The notes under the pieces: generated by a model | What the model saw: the letters and a program-made list of their open reading frames with translations, nothing else | The model's database searches: none | Told to the model about the DNA's origin: nothing | Origin: Clostridium scatologenes | GTDB taxonomy: Bacteria; Bacillota; Clostridia; Clostridiales; Clostridiaceae | DNA length: 64,000 nucleotides | Assembly (NCBI RefSeq): GCF_000968375.1 | Contig: NZ_CP009933.1 | Location: forward strand, 3,100,001-3,164,000 | Direction of reading: 5' to 3' | In this document: positions 8,279 to 17,721 of the stretch, one piece after another | Layout of the letters: every line of letters starts with the position of its first letter | Numbering within the stretch: position 1 is the stretch's first letter | Translations under genes and position numbers: made by a program

Positions 8279-10138
8279 TTACTGACTTTTATTATTGTTA
8301 CCTGAATTTGATTTATTATTTGAATCACTTGTACCGCTCTTACTTGGATCATTAGTACCTTTGCTTGGATCTTGTTGATCACCTTTTTTGGGATCTACAT
8401 TTGGATCAGAATTCTTGCTATCTGGTTGAGTAGGTTGCTGTTCCTTATATTTATAATAAGTTAAGTTAACAGTACTTCCTGCTTTTGCTTGTTCTCCACC
8501 TGAAATGGATTGACTTATTACTTTTCCATCTTGTGATTTATCAGATGTATCTACTGCTGATTTTGTTACTTTGAAACCTGCACTAGATATTGTTCCTGAC
8601 GCTTCATCAATACCTTTCCCATTTACATCTGGAACAGTTAAATTCTTAACTTCTTGTCCTCTGCTCACTACAAGATTTATTTTGGTATCTGTTGTAGCAT
8701 CTGAATCCGGTTGAGGATCTTGCTTTATTACATTTCCTTTAGGTACACTATCATCGTACTGTCGACTTACATCTCCAAGCTTTAATCCACTTTTTTCTAT
8801 AACATCTTTTGCAGAATCTAAATCCATACCTATTAAACTAGGAACTGCTAACTTATCTGGTCCACCACTTATACTAACTCTAACTTCTGAATTTACATTT
8901 ACACTTGTTCCTGGATCTGGATAAGTTCTAAGTACAGTTCCTTCTGGTTTATCACTCTTTTCTTTTCCAATAGAAACAAATTTTAACTTACTATCTTCAA
9001 CAGCTTTTTTTGCATCTTCTTGCTTCATACCAACTATCTTAGGCACTGTGGTTTTAGCAGATGTCTTATTAAGAGCAAAGTATCCTGAAACCCCACCTAT
9101 AACTAATACTAATATTGCTGCAGTAACAAACATTAGTATTTTTCTTTTCTTAGGATCAATCATTGTTTTCTTTTTATCATACTGATCATCATAATCATCA
9201 TTATGTTTTTTACCATTATCATATTTATTTTTATTGTATTTATCTTTATCATCTACTACTACAGCATCCATTACTCTAGTCATATCTTCATCAAAATCAT
9301 TGGTACAAATATTAACTTCTTGATTTTTTTCTATTTTTCTAAGATCAGTAAGCATATCTTTTATTGTCTGATATCTTTTAATAGGCTCTTTTTCCACAGC
9401 TTTCAATATAAGATTATTTAAATTATCCGGTATATTTTCATTTAACTGATTTGGTGGAATCACTGGTTCTTGTATATGCTTTAATGCTACAGATACTGGA
9501 CTGTCAGCATCATAAGGTACTCTTCCTGTGCACATTTCATAAATAACTATACCTAAAGAATATATATCTGTTCTACAGTCTACAAAACTTCCTCTAGCCT
9601 GTTCAGGCGAAAAGTAATGTGCTGATCCCATAACTTTGCTTGAATTAGTTATTGTAACTGAATTAGAGGCTTTGGCTATACCAAAATCAGTTACTTTTAC
9701 TAATCCTTCATTAGTGACTAATATATTTTGAGGCTTTATATCCCTATGTATAATGTTGTTTCTGTGTGCACAATCTAAAGCTCTAGCTATTTGAATAGCT
9801 AGATTTGCAGTTTTTGCTGTAGGGATCTTGCCCTGTTCACGAATTATTTGTTTTAAAGTTTTACCATTAACATATTCCATTACTATATAATTTATATCAC
9901 CTTGTGTACCTACGTCATAAATATTTACTATATTGTTATCTGAAAGACTGGCTACTGCTGTTGCTTCTCTTTTAAATTTTTCAACAAATTCTTTATCATC
10001 AGAATACTGTTCTTTTAATATTTTAACTGCTACATAACGATTTAGTAAATGACATTTAGCCTTATAAACTAATGCCATACCTCCCTCACCTATTTTTTCT
10101 AACAATTCATACCTATTGCCTAGCATGGTTCCTATCAT
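8279..10138 (-). CDS. prkC: PrkC, PASTA-domain Ser/Thr protein kinase
   Basis: Eukaryotic-type membrane kinase that senses muropeptides or lipid II and controls dormancy exit and wall metabolism. Kinase domain (about 10-275): GEGGMALVYKA, VAVKIL, HRDIKPQNIL, DFGIAK, and an activation loop with several Ser/Thr before GSAHYFSPEQARG. A charged linker, one membrane helix (about 335-358) and three PASTA repeats (about 365-565) follow, then a Pro/Ser/Asn/Lys-rich tail of about 50 residues, unusually long and low-complexity. I start at the ATG at 10138 (ribosome site GAAGGAGAG); the longer frame would overlap stp by 74 bases instead of 26. Confidence 0.95.
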   Translation of the reverse strand: MIGTMLGNRYELLEKIGEGGMALVYKAKCHLLNRYVAVKILKEQYSDDKEFVEKFKREATAVASLSDNNIVNIYDVGTQGDINYIVMEYVNGKTLKQIIREQGKIPTAKTANLAIQIARALDCAHRNNIIHRDIKPQNILVTNEGLVKVTDFGIAKASNSVTITNSSKVMGSAHYFSPEQARGSFVDCRTDIYSLGIVIYEMCTGRVPYDADSPVSVALKHIQEPVIPPNQLNENIPDNLNNLILKAVEKEPIKRYQTIKDMLTDLRKIEKNQEVNICTNDFDEDMTRVMDAVVVDDKDKYNKNKYDNGKKHNDDYDDQYDKKKTMIDPKKRKILMFVTAAILVLVIGGVSGYFALNKTSAKTTVPKIVGMKQEDAKKAVEDSKLKFVSIGKEKSDKPEGTVLRTYPDPGTSVNVNSEVRVSISGGPDKLAVPSLIGMDLDSAKDVIEKSGLKLGDVSRQYDDSVPKGNVIKQDPQPDSDATTDTKINLVVSRGQEVKNLTVPDVNGKGIDEASGTISSAGFKVTKSAVDTSDKSQDGKVISQSISGGEQAKAGSTVNLTYYKYKEQQPTQPDSKNSDPNVDPKKGDQQDPSKGTNDPSKSGTSDSNNKSNSGNNNKSQ

Positions 10139-10865
10139 CTTCACACTCTCCTTCAAATACAATAACTGATATGTTATCTCTTCCACCCTTTAACTTACTA
10201 AGTTCTATTAGCTGCTTACATGCTCCCTGATTACTATTATTCATTATTATATCATACATTTCATTTAAATTTACTCCATTAGATAATCCATCAGTACACA
10301 GAATTATTTTTAACGAATCAGATAAATTTGCTTCAAAAATATCTATATCCACATCTATATTTGTACCTAATGCTCTTGTTATTATATTTTTATTAGGATG
10401 GCTTACAGCCTCTTCTTCAGTAATACTTCCCTCATCCACTAATTGCTGCACCAATGAATGATCCTTAGTTATTTTAATTATTCCATCATATTTCATAATG
10501 TAACAACTACTATCCCCTACATTAGCTACTATCATTTTATTTTCTTTAACTAAACATGCAGTTATAGTTGTCCCCATTCCATTAAGCTCAGATTTATTTT
10601 TAGACATATTAAAAATTTTTTCATTAGCTGATTTTATACCTGATTTCAATGTATCCTTCATACTATCTATACTAATAAAGTTAACAAATGATTTTACATA
10701 ATCAATAGTAGTGTCTACTGCCAATTTACTAGCAACTTCTCCGGCATTATGTCCTCCCATACCGTCGGCAATAACATAAATATCAAAGTTTTCACTTTGA
10801 TAAAATCCAACTGAGTCTTCATTAATTTTCCTAACGTTACCTATATCTGACAACATCCCTACCAT
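10113..10865 (-). CDS. stp: Stp/PrpC, PP2C-type protein phosphatase
   Basis: Metal-dependent Ser/Thr phosphatase that reverses PrkC phosphorylation. 250 residues with the PPM motifs: SDIGNVRKINEDS, VIADGMGGHNAGE, GMGTTITACLV, ANVGDSSCYIM, LCTDGLSNG and GGRDNISVIV, giving the Asp metal ligands. No membrane segment. The 3' end overlaps prkC, indicating coupled translation; rlmN is 2 bases upstream. Confidence 0.96.
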   Translation of the reverse strand: MVGMLSDIGNVRKINEDSVGFYQSENFDIYVIADGMGGHNAGEVASKLAVDTTIDYVKSFVNFISIDSMKDTLKSGIKSANEKIFNMSKNKSELNGMGTTITACLVKENKMIVANVGDSSCYIMKYDGIIKITKDHSLVQQLVDEGSITEEEAVSHPNKNIITRALGTNIDVDIDIFEANLSDSLKIILCTDGLSNGVNLNEMYDIIMNNSNQGACKQLIELSKLKGGRDNISVIVFEGECEDDRNHARQ

Positions 10866-10867
10866 TT

Positions 10868-11917
10868 TTACACCCCTCTTAAATAATTTTTAGATTTCAA
10901 ATAGCTCCTTCTCAACTGACCACATGCAGCATTTATATCTGAGCCCATTTCTCTTCTAATAGTAGTTTCTATACCTTTTTTAATCAAAATGTTAGAGAAG
11001 TTTTTTATATTATTTGTAGGAGATTTTTCAAAATTATTTTCCCGTACTTTATTTACAGGTATAAGATTTACATGACATAAAATCCCCCTTAAAAGATTAA
11101 CTAATTCTTCTGCAGATTGAGCACTATCATTAACATCCTTTACTAAAGCATATTCAAAGGTAATTCTTCTGTTTGTCTTACTTATATAGTACTTACATGC
11201 TTCTATAATCTCGTTTATAGAATATTTATTAGCTATTGGCATCATAGTTTTTCTAAGTTCATCATTAGCAGCATGAAGTGATATTGCTAGTGTTATTTGA
11301 TAATCTTTATCTGCTAGTTCTTTAATTTTAGGAACTATGCCACAAGTTGAAAGAGTTATGTGTCTTTGACCAATATTAAGACAATATTCAGCATTTACTA
11401 AGCTTAAAAATTTTATTACATTTTCATAGTTATCTAGAGGTTCCCCACTTCCCATTAAAACTATGTTCGATATTCTTTCTCCTATTTTTTCTTGAGCTTT
11501 TAAAATTTGAGCTATTATTTCACCACTACTTAAGTTTCTCACCATACCCTCTACAGTAGATGCACAAAACTTGCATCCCATCCTACAACCGACTTGAGTA
11601 GAAACACATATAGAATTTCCATGTTTATATTTCATAACTACTGTTTCAATTATATTTCCATCCTTATATTCATAAAGAAATTTATGTGTATCATCATTCT
11701 CAGATTTGTATACTTCTATAATTTGTGGTATATCTATCTCAAAACATTTTATAAGTTTTTCTTTTGTACCTTTAGGCAAATTATCCATTTTTTCAAAATC
11801 CCACTGATTATTTTTGTATATCCAGTGAAATACTTGCTTAGCCCTAAATTCACTTTCTCCATTATCCTTCATCCACTGCTTTAGTTCTTCAAGGCTTAAG
11901 TCTAAAATATTATCCAC
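10868..11917 (-). CDS. rlmN: RlmN, 23S rRNA A2503 / tRNA A37 C2-methyltransferase
   Basis: Dual-specificity radical-SAM methyltransferase. The CxxxCxxC cluster motif is in GCRMGCKFCAS, followed by GEPLDNY and the C-terminal methyl-carrying Cys in INAACGQLR. 349 residues, full length. The start is GTG, with a GGTAGGTG ribosome site and 9 bases after rsmB. Confidence 0.96.
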   Translation of the reverse strand: MDNILDLSLEELKQWMKDNGESEFRAKQVFHWIYKNNQWDFEKMDNLPKGTKEKLIKCFEIDIPQIIEVYKSENDDTHKFLYEYKDGNIIETVVMKYKHGNSICVSTQVGCRMGCKFCASTVEGMVRNLSSGEIIAQILKAQEKIGERISNIVLMGSGEPLDNYENVIKFLSLVNAEYCLNIGQRHITLSTCGIVPKIKELADKDYQITLAISLHAANDELRKTMMPIANKYSINEIIEACKYYISKTNRRITFEYALVKDVNDSAQSAEELVNLLRGILCHVNLIPVNKVRENNFEKSPTNNIKNFSNILIKKGIETTIRREMGSDINAACGQLRRSYLKSKNYLRGV

Positions 11918-11926
11918 TAATTACAC

Positions 11927-13255
11927 CTACCCACGTCTTATCATTTTTGCAATGAAGAATCCATCCATATATTTATTTGGCAATATTGTTATATATCCTT
12001 CATTATGATAAATTATATTATCTAATTTCCCGTAATATATTGGTTCTATCTGAAAATCTGGTCTCTTCTTTATAAACCACTTTATGTTTTCTTCATTTTC
12101 TTCCTTATTTAAAGTACAAGTAGCATAAATAAGTTTTCCATTCTTTTTAACATATTTAGCTGCATTGAGCATAATTGTCTTTTGAATTTTTACAAGACTT
12201 TCTAAGGACTCTTTATCCTTATTCCACTTAATTTCTGGTTTCTTTCTTATAATTCCAAGTCCTGAACAAGGCACATCAATCAATACCCTATCACCTTTTT
12301 CTTCATATATATCCATATATTTAGAAGCATCTAAAGTACTACATTTTATATTTGTTATGCCAAGTCTCTTAGCATTTTCCCTTATTAAAGGCAGTTTATT
12401 TTCATGAATATCAAAAGCAAGTATTTTTCCTTGATTATTTATAAGTTCTGCTATATGGCAAGTTTTACCACCCGGAGCACTACATAAATCTAAAACAGTC
12501 ATATTTTCTTTTAACTCCATAGAAGGAGCCACCATCATTGCACTTTCATCCTGAACAGTGATTAGTCCATTTTTAAAAAGAGGATTATTCTCTATATTTC
12601 TACCTCTATTTATTATAATTGCTTCTGGACATACTTTTCCTTCTTCTATGTCATATTCATTTTTCTTAAGTTGTTCCCAAGCCTCTTCATAATTAGTTTT
12701 TAAATTATTTACTCTCACTGTAATTGCAGGAACTTCATTCAATCCATGTAGTATTTTTTTAGTTTCTTCTTTTCCATACTGTCTATTAAATAAACTAACC
12801 ATCCATTTAGGAAAAGAATAATCAAAACACATTTTTTCTATATCACTATTTTTATTATAATAATCTATATTATTGCTTCTAAGATAACTTCTTAACACTC
12901 CATTTACAAGTCTTGCAGTCTTCACAGCTTTTCTCTTAGCCAATTCAACTGCCTCATTGACTACAGCAAACTCTGGTATTTTATCTAAATACTTTATCTG
13001 ATAAATAGATATCCTAAGTATATTTAGGATATCTACATCTAATTTTTTAAGTCCACTTTTTATATAATAATTCAATATAGTATCTATTGTATATTTATAT
13101 TTTAAGGTTCCGTATACTATTTCTGTTACTAAAGCTTTATCTTTATCATTCATATCAGATCTATTTAATTCTTTTCCCATAACTATATTAGAGTATGAAT
13201 TTCCATAAAATACTTCTTTAAGTATTTTAACTGCTGTTTTTCTAGCACTATCCAT
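11927..13255 (-). CDS. rsmB: RsmB, 16S rRNA C967 m5C methyltransferase
   Basis: An N-terminal NusB-like RNA-binding domain (about 1-135) joins a C-terminal Rossmann methyltransferase. Motifs: DLCSAPGGKTCH (SAM binding), IDVPCSGLG (motif IV Cys) and YATCTLNKEENE (motif VI catalytic Cys). 442 residues, normal. Sits between the Zn-peptidase gene and rlmN in the conserved fmt-rsmB-rlmN-stp-prkC run. Confidence 0.95.
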   Translation of the reverse strand: MDSARKTAVKILKEVFYGNSYSNIVMGKELNRSDMNDKDKALVTEIVYGTLKYKYTIDTILNYYIKSGLKKLDVDILNILRISIYQIKYLDKIPEFAVVNEAVELAKRKAVKTARLVNGVLRSYLRSNNIDYYNKNSDIEKMCFDYSFPKWMVSLFNRQYGKEETKKILHGLNEVPAITVRVNNLKTNYEEAWEQLKKNEYDIEEGKVCPEAIIINRGRNIENNPLFKNGLITVQDESAMMVAPSMELKENMTVLDLCSAPGGKTCHIAELINNQGKILAFDIHENKLPLIRENAKRLGITNIKCSTLDASKYMDIYEEKGDRVLIDVPCSGLGIIRKKPEIKWNKDKESLESLVKIQKTIMLNAAKYVKKNGKLIYATCTLNKEENEENIKWFIKKRPDFQIEPIYYGKLDNIIYHNEGYITILPNKYMDGFFIAKMIRRG

Positions 13256-13280
13256 TATATTACCTCTGCTTCAATTATTT

Positions 13281-13961
13281 TTAATCTTCTCTTCTACTAA
13301 TAAGTATTAATCTTATCAAATTTGATATAGCTGTTATAGCTGCTGCTACATATGTCATAGCTGCTGCACTTAACACAGATTTAGCTCCTCTTAGTTCCTC
13401 ACTATATAGTATACCTCTTCTTTCCAATATTCTTAATGCTCTACTGGAAGCGTCAAATTCTACAGGCAATGTTATAAGTTGAAATATAACTACTGCTGAA
13501 AATAATAATATTCCAAAATTAATTAGAGGTTTTATACCAAGTACAAACCCTGCAAGAAATAATAACCATGAAATATTTGAACTAAAATTCACTACAGGAA
13601 CTATAGAATTTCTAATTACTAAAGGTGCATAACGTTCTTTATGTTGAAAAGCATGGCCTGTTTCATGAGCCGCCACTCCAATAGAAGCTACAGAATTTCC
13701 ATAAAAAACTTCTTCTGAAAGTCTCATTACTCTATTAGTTGGATCATAATGATCTGTAAGTTTTCCTGGAATGACTTCTACTGGTATATCGTATAATCCA
13801 TTATTGTCAAGTAGCATTCTTGCAACTTGTGATCCTGTATATCCATTACGATTTCCAAACTTTGAATACTTGTCAAAAGTAGAAGAAACCTTATATTGAG
13901 CCACAGCTGCTATTATTAATGCTGGAATTAATATAATGAAACTACTATCAAAATAAAACAT
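13281..13961 (-). CDS. Neutral zinc metallopeptidase, YugP family membrane protein
   Basis: 226 residues. An N-terminal hydrophobic segment (about 5-22) is followed by VARMLLDNNGLYDIPVEV, the HExxH zinc motif in AAHETGHAFQH, and three or so further hydrophobic helices (about 120-145, 148-170, 200-220). This is the Zn-dependent protease_2 (DUF3267-unrelated, YugP) family. The cellular substrate is unknown. Located between fmt and rsmB, a position commonly occupied by this gene in Clostridia. Confidence 0.88.
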   Translation of the reverse strand: MFYFDSSFIILIPALIIAAVAQYKVSSTFDKYSKFGNRNGYTGSQVARMLLDNNGLYDIPVEVIPGKLTDHYDPTNRVMRLSEEVFYGNSVASIGVAAHETGHAFQHKERYAPLVIRNSIVPVVNFSSNISWLLFLAGFVLGIKPLINFGILLFSAVVIFQLITLPVEFDASSRALRILERRGILYSEELRGAKSVLSAAAMTYVAAAITAISNLIRLILISRRED

Positions 13962-14000
13962 AGCTACACTCTCCTTTTCAATTACTTAAATTAAAATAAT

Positions 14001-14933
14001 TTATTCTCCCAATATAATACCTTTATTTAATTTATGTCCCCTTATATATTCGCTAACTTTCATTGGCTTGCCACCAGGAAATTGTATACTCGTTACGAGT
14101 AAACTTCCTCCTTTACAAGCAACTTTTATCCCTTCATTACACACATCTATTACATATCCAGGACCATAATTATTATTTTCATTTAGTATATTTGCTTCAT
14201 AAATCTTCATATTTTTTCCTTCATAATGAGTATATGCAACAGGCCAAGGATTTAATCCTCTAATTAAATTTTTTATTTCTCTATTGCTTGAATTCCAATC
14301 TATTTTAGCCATATCCTTATTTAGCATGGATGCATAAGCAGTGGTTGAATCCCCTTGCTTTTCTCTATTTATAGTTTTGCCTTCAATACCTTCTAAAGTT
14401 CTAACTAAAAGTTCTGCTCCATCTTCCATTAAAATATCATGAAGTTCTCCTGCTGTCATATCTTCTGTAATATCCACATGGCTTTTTAGAAGCATATCAC
14501 CAGTATCTAGTCCAACATCCATAAACATAGTTGTGTTTCCACTTTCCTTTTCCCCATTTATTATAGCCCAATTTATAGGTGCAGCTCCTCTGTACTTTGG
14601 AAGAAGTGAAGCATGTAAATTTATGCACCCATGTTTAGGTATATCTAATACTTCTTTTGTAAGTATCTGTCCATATGCCACTACTACTATAAAATCAGGA
14701 TTCATATTCTTTAAGTTTTCTAAAACTTCAATATCTTTTCTTAATTTTTCTGGTTGGTATACACGTATATCATGTTCTAATGCTACTTCTTTTACCGCTG
14801 ACATACCTAATTTTTTTCCTCTTCCTTTAGGTTTATCAGGTTGAGTAAATACAGCTATTACATTAAATTTTTCTATAAGTTTTTTTAATGAAGGAACAGC
14901 AAAATCTGGCGTTCCCATAAAGACTATATTCAT
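14001..14933 (-). CDS. fmt: Methionyl-tRNA formyltransferase
   Basis: Formylates initiator Met-tRNA with 10-formyl-THF. N-terminal catalytic domain with VFMGTPDFAVPSL, the active-site HASLLPKYRGAAPINWAI, GLDTGDML, and a C-terminal OB-like tRNA-binding domain with RGLNPWPVAY. 310 residues. Four bases after def, its functional partner in N-terminal maturation. Confidence 0.97.
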   Translation of the reverse strand: MNIVFMGTPDFAVPSLKKLIEKFNVIAVFTQPDKPKGRGKKLGMSAVKEVALEHDIRVYQPEKLRKDIEVLENLKNMNPDFIVVVAYGQILTKEVLDIPKHGCINLHASLLPKYRGAAPINWAIINGEKESGNTTMFMDVGLDTGDMLLKSHVDITEDMTAGELHDILMEDGAELLVRTLEGIEGKTINREKQGDSTTAYASMLNKDMAKIDWNSSNREIKNLIRGLNPWPVAYTHYEGKNMKIYEANILNENNNYGPGYVIDVCNEGIKVACKGGSLLVTSIQFPGGKPMKVSEYIRGHKLNKGIILGE

Positions 14934-14937
14934 ATTT

Positions 14938-15393
14938 CTAATTTTCTCCTTCAGTTTCTAGAATTTTATCAACAAACAATATCCCCTCTAAATGATCTAT
15001 TTCGTGACATAATGCTCTTGCAAGCAATTCCTCACCTTCTACTATAATTTCTTCTCCTTTTTCATTTAAAGCTTTTACTTTTACTTTGTATGGTCTTTCC
15101 ACTTTTCCTTGCTCGCCAGGTACACTTAAACATCCTTCTTCATCTATGTAACTACCTTCTGTAGATATAATTTCAGGATTTACAAGTTTTAATATTCCCT
15201 CTCCTACATCTATTACTACAACTCTCTTAAGTATACCTACTTGTGGAGCTGCAAGCCCTACTCCATCAGCATCATACATTGTTTCTGCCATATCATCTAA
15301 CAATGTTATAATTCTATCATCTATATTTTCTACTTTTCTACTCTTTTTTCTTAATAAATCATCACCATATTTTCTAATATTTCTTAAAGCCAT
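14938..15393 (-). CDS. def: Peptide deformylase
   Basis: Removes the N-formyl group from nascent proteins. All three PDF motifs are present: GVGLAAPQVG, EEGCLSVPG (metal Cys) and HEIDHLEG (metal His pair plus catalytic Glu). 151 residues. Lies between priA and fmt. Confidence 0.97.
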   Translation of the reverse strand: MALRNIRKYGDDLLRKKSRKVENIDDRIITLLDDMAETMYDADGVGLAAPQVGILKRVVVIDVGEGILKLVNPEIISTEGSYIDEEGCLSVPGEQGKVERPYKVKVKALNEKGEEIIVEGEELLARALCHEIDHLEGILFVDKILETEGEN

Positions 15394-15435
15394 TACTTTT
15401 ACCTCCTAATTTAAGTACAAACTTTATTTAACTAA

Positions 15436-17640
15436 CTATAATAAACTATTAGGGTTTACATCAATACTTACCCTTATATCATTATAAACATTTTTTAATA
15501 AATCATAAACTAGTTTTCTTATTTTTTCCTTAATTTCCTTCTTCATATCGCCCTTTAATATTATTTGCCATCTATAAAATTCTTTAATTTTAGAAATTTC
15601 ACAAGGACAAGGCCCTAATATTTTAATTGTATCATTTTTTTCTAATACATTTTTTAAAAATATACCAACATTTTGTATACTTTTTATTAATATATTTTCA
15701 TTCTTACTACTCATATTAATAAGAAATAGATCAACAAAAGGTGGATATTCCATAATGTTCCTCACTTTTATCTCTTCTTCATAGAAACTTTTATAATTAT
15801 TGTTAGCTGCACATATTATACTATAGCTTTCTGGACTATAGGTTTGAACAATAACTTCTCCTCTTTTTTCCCCTCTACCAGCTCTACCTGAAACCTGTGT
15901 AATAAGCTGAAATGTCCTTTCGTTAGATCTGAAGTCTGGCAAATTTAAAGATAAATCTGCTGCAATTATACCTACTAACGTAACATTTTTAAAGTCTAAT
16001 CCTTTTGCTACCATTTGAGTTCCTATAAGTATGTCTGCCTTTTCTTTTTTAAAAGTGTTGTATATCGTTTCATAAGAATTTTTACCTCTAGTAGTATCAA
16101 AATCCATTCTTAAAGTTCTAGCATCAGGAAAATACTTTTTTATTTCCTGCTCTATCTTTTCAGTACCAACACCAAAATACTTAACATACTTACTTCCACA
16201 TTCAGGACAAATGCTAGGTGATTTTCTGCTGCTGCCACAATAATGGCAAACTAATTTTCCTTCATCCCTATGATAAGTTAGAGATATATCACAGTTATCA
16301 CACTTGAATACATAACCACACTTTCTACATGAAACAAATGTAGAAAAACCTCTTCTATTTAAGAAAAGTATTATTTGCTCTTTTTTATTTAATCTTTCTT
16401 CTATAGATTCATAAAGTTTTTTACTGAACATAGATTTATTATTGTTTAGCAATTCTTGTCTCATATCAACAATTTCAATTTTAGGCATAATAGCATTATC
16501 AGCCCTATTCTTTATAGTTATAAGTTCTATATCTTTATTTTTACATCTATAGTAGGTTTCTACAGCTGGCGTCGCTGATCCCAAAATTAACTTGCAATTA
16601 CTTATTCTACATTTCATTTCTCCAATTTCTCTTGCATTATATTTAGGATTACTATCAGATTTATAACTTCCTTCATGTTCTTCATCTATTACTATCATTC
16701 CTAAATTGCTAAATGGAAGAAATATTGCAGATCTAGCTCCTATTGCTACTTTAACTTTTCCTTCCTTTACTCTTAGCCATTCATCGTATCTTTCCCCTGG
16801 TGATAACTTACTGTGAAAAACACTTATATCTTTTCCAAACCTTCCTTTAAACCTTTCCACCATTTGAGGTGTAAGTGCAATTTCAGGTACCAGTATTATA
16901 GATTCTTTGTTTTTTTCCATCATATTACTTACCAAATGCATGTATATTTCGGTTTTTCCACTACCTGTAACTCCATGTATCATAAACACACTTTTGGACG
17001 AATTTAATATAGCATCTACAGCACTTTGCTGTTCCACATTTAAAATCTTTTCAGAGTATTTTTCATACTGTCTTACATTATATCTATTTACCACATTCTC
17101 CTTTTGATCGAGAAAACCATGTTTTATCATTGTATTTATGGAAGATAATGATACACTAAATTTTTTTGCTAAAGCATTCTTATTATAAATACCTGGATTT
17201 TTTTTTACTATGGAGTATATACTTAAATATGGTTCTTTCTTAAATTTTTCACTTAAATCCACTTCTCCTGTATACACTTGTATTTCTGTTTTATTTTTCA
17301 TTCCATTAGAAATACCTGTTGGAATAAAGACTTTTATGCATTCTAAATAAGTTGATAAATATTTACTTTTCATCTCTTTAATAAGAATTACATCATCTTT
17401 GGTAAACAAGGTAAACTTATCGCATATTCCTGATATTTCTTTAATTCTTGTATTACCTGTATATTCATCATAAAGTTCTACTACAAATCCATCTATTTTT
17501 TTATTTCCCATACCAAAAGGGACTTTTACCCTAATGCCAATATCTATTTTATTTACTAATGTTTCTGGTATTTTATATGTAAAAATTCTATCTACTTGTA
17601 AGGAACTATTACTAACTACAATACCTGCATAACTGTACAC
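15436..17640 (-). CDS. priA: PriA, primosomal replication restart helicase
   Basis: 3'-5' helicase that reloads the replisome at abandoned forks. An N-terminal 3'BD domain (about 1-100) and winged-helix region precede Walker A GVTGSGKTEIY, the DEEH box and LGSATPAVETY. Paired zinc Cys clusters (CRKCGYVFKCDNC, then CHYCGS and CPECGS) sit inside the helicase domain, followed by QVSGRAGRG. 734 residues. Start is GTG behind AGGGTG. Upstream is an 81-base gap containing a folded RNA element (17671-17714). Confidence 0.96.
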   Translation of the reverse strand: MYSYAGIVVSNSSLQVDRIFTYKIPETLVNKIDIGIRVKVPFGMGNKKIDGFVVELYDEYTGNTRIKEISGICDKFTLFTKDDVILIKEMKSKYLSTYLECIKVFIPTGISNGMKNKTEIQVYTGEVDLSEKFKKEPYLSIYSIVKKNPGIYNKNALAKKFSVSLSSINTMIKHGFLDQKENVVNRYNVRQYEKYSEKILNVEQQSAVDAILNSSKSVFMIHGVTGSGKTEIYMHLVSNMMEKNKESIILVPEIALTPQMVERFKGRFGKDISVFHSKLSPGERYDEWLRVKEGKVKVAIGARSAIFLPFSNLGMIVIDEEHEGSYKSDSNPKYNAREIGEMKCRISNCKLILGSATPAVETYYRCKNKDIELITIKNRADNAIMPKIEIVDMRQELLNNNKSMFSKKLYESIEERLNKKEQIILFLNRRGFSTFVSCRKCGYVFKCDNCDISLTYHRDEGKLVCHYCGSSRKSPSICPECGSKYVKYFGVGTEKIEQEIKKYFPDARTLRMDFDTTRGKNSYETIYNTFKKEKADILIGTQMVAKGLDFKNVTLVGIIAADLSLNLPDFRSNERTFQLITQVSGRAGRGEKRGEVIVQTYSPESYSIICAANNNYKSFYEEEIKVRNIMEYPPFVDLFLINMSSKNENILIKSIQNVGIFLKNVLEKNDTIKILGPCPCEISKIKEFYRWQIILKGDMKKEIKEKIRKLVYDLLKNVYNDIRVSIDVNPNSLL

Positions 17641-17670
17641 TTAATCACCCTTTGTCTCCAATACTAAATA

Positions 17671-17714
17671 GGAGAGGTATTTCCTTACGATAAATCGTAA
17701 GTTTCAACCCCTCC
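17671..17714 (-). ncRNA. Two-tier hairpin in the coaBC-priA intercistronic region
   Basis: In the priA mRNA leader, outer arms GGAGGGGT (17707-17714) and ACCTCTCC (17671-17678) pair over 8 bp with one G.U. They enclose a purine-rich internal loop (TGAAA opposite GGAAAT) and a perfect inner stem CTTACGA/TCGTAAG with TTTA loop (17684-17701). There is no T tract, so it is not a standard terminator. I cannot assign it to a known riboswitch; it could be a translational or RNA-stability element. Confidence 0.45.
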
Positions 17715-17721
17715 CCAAAAT

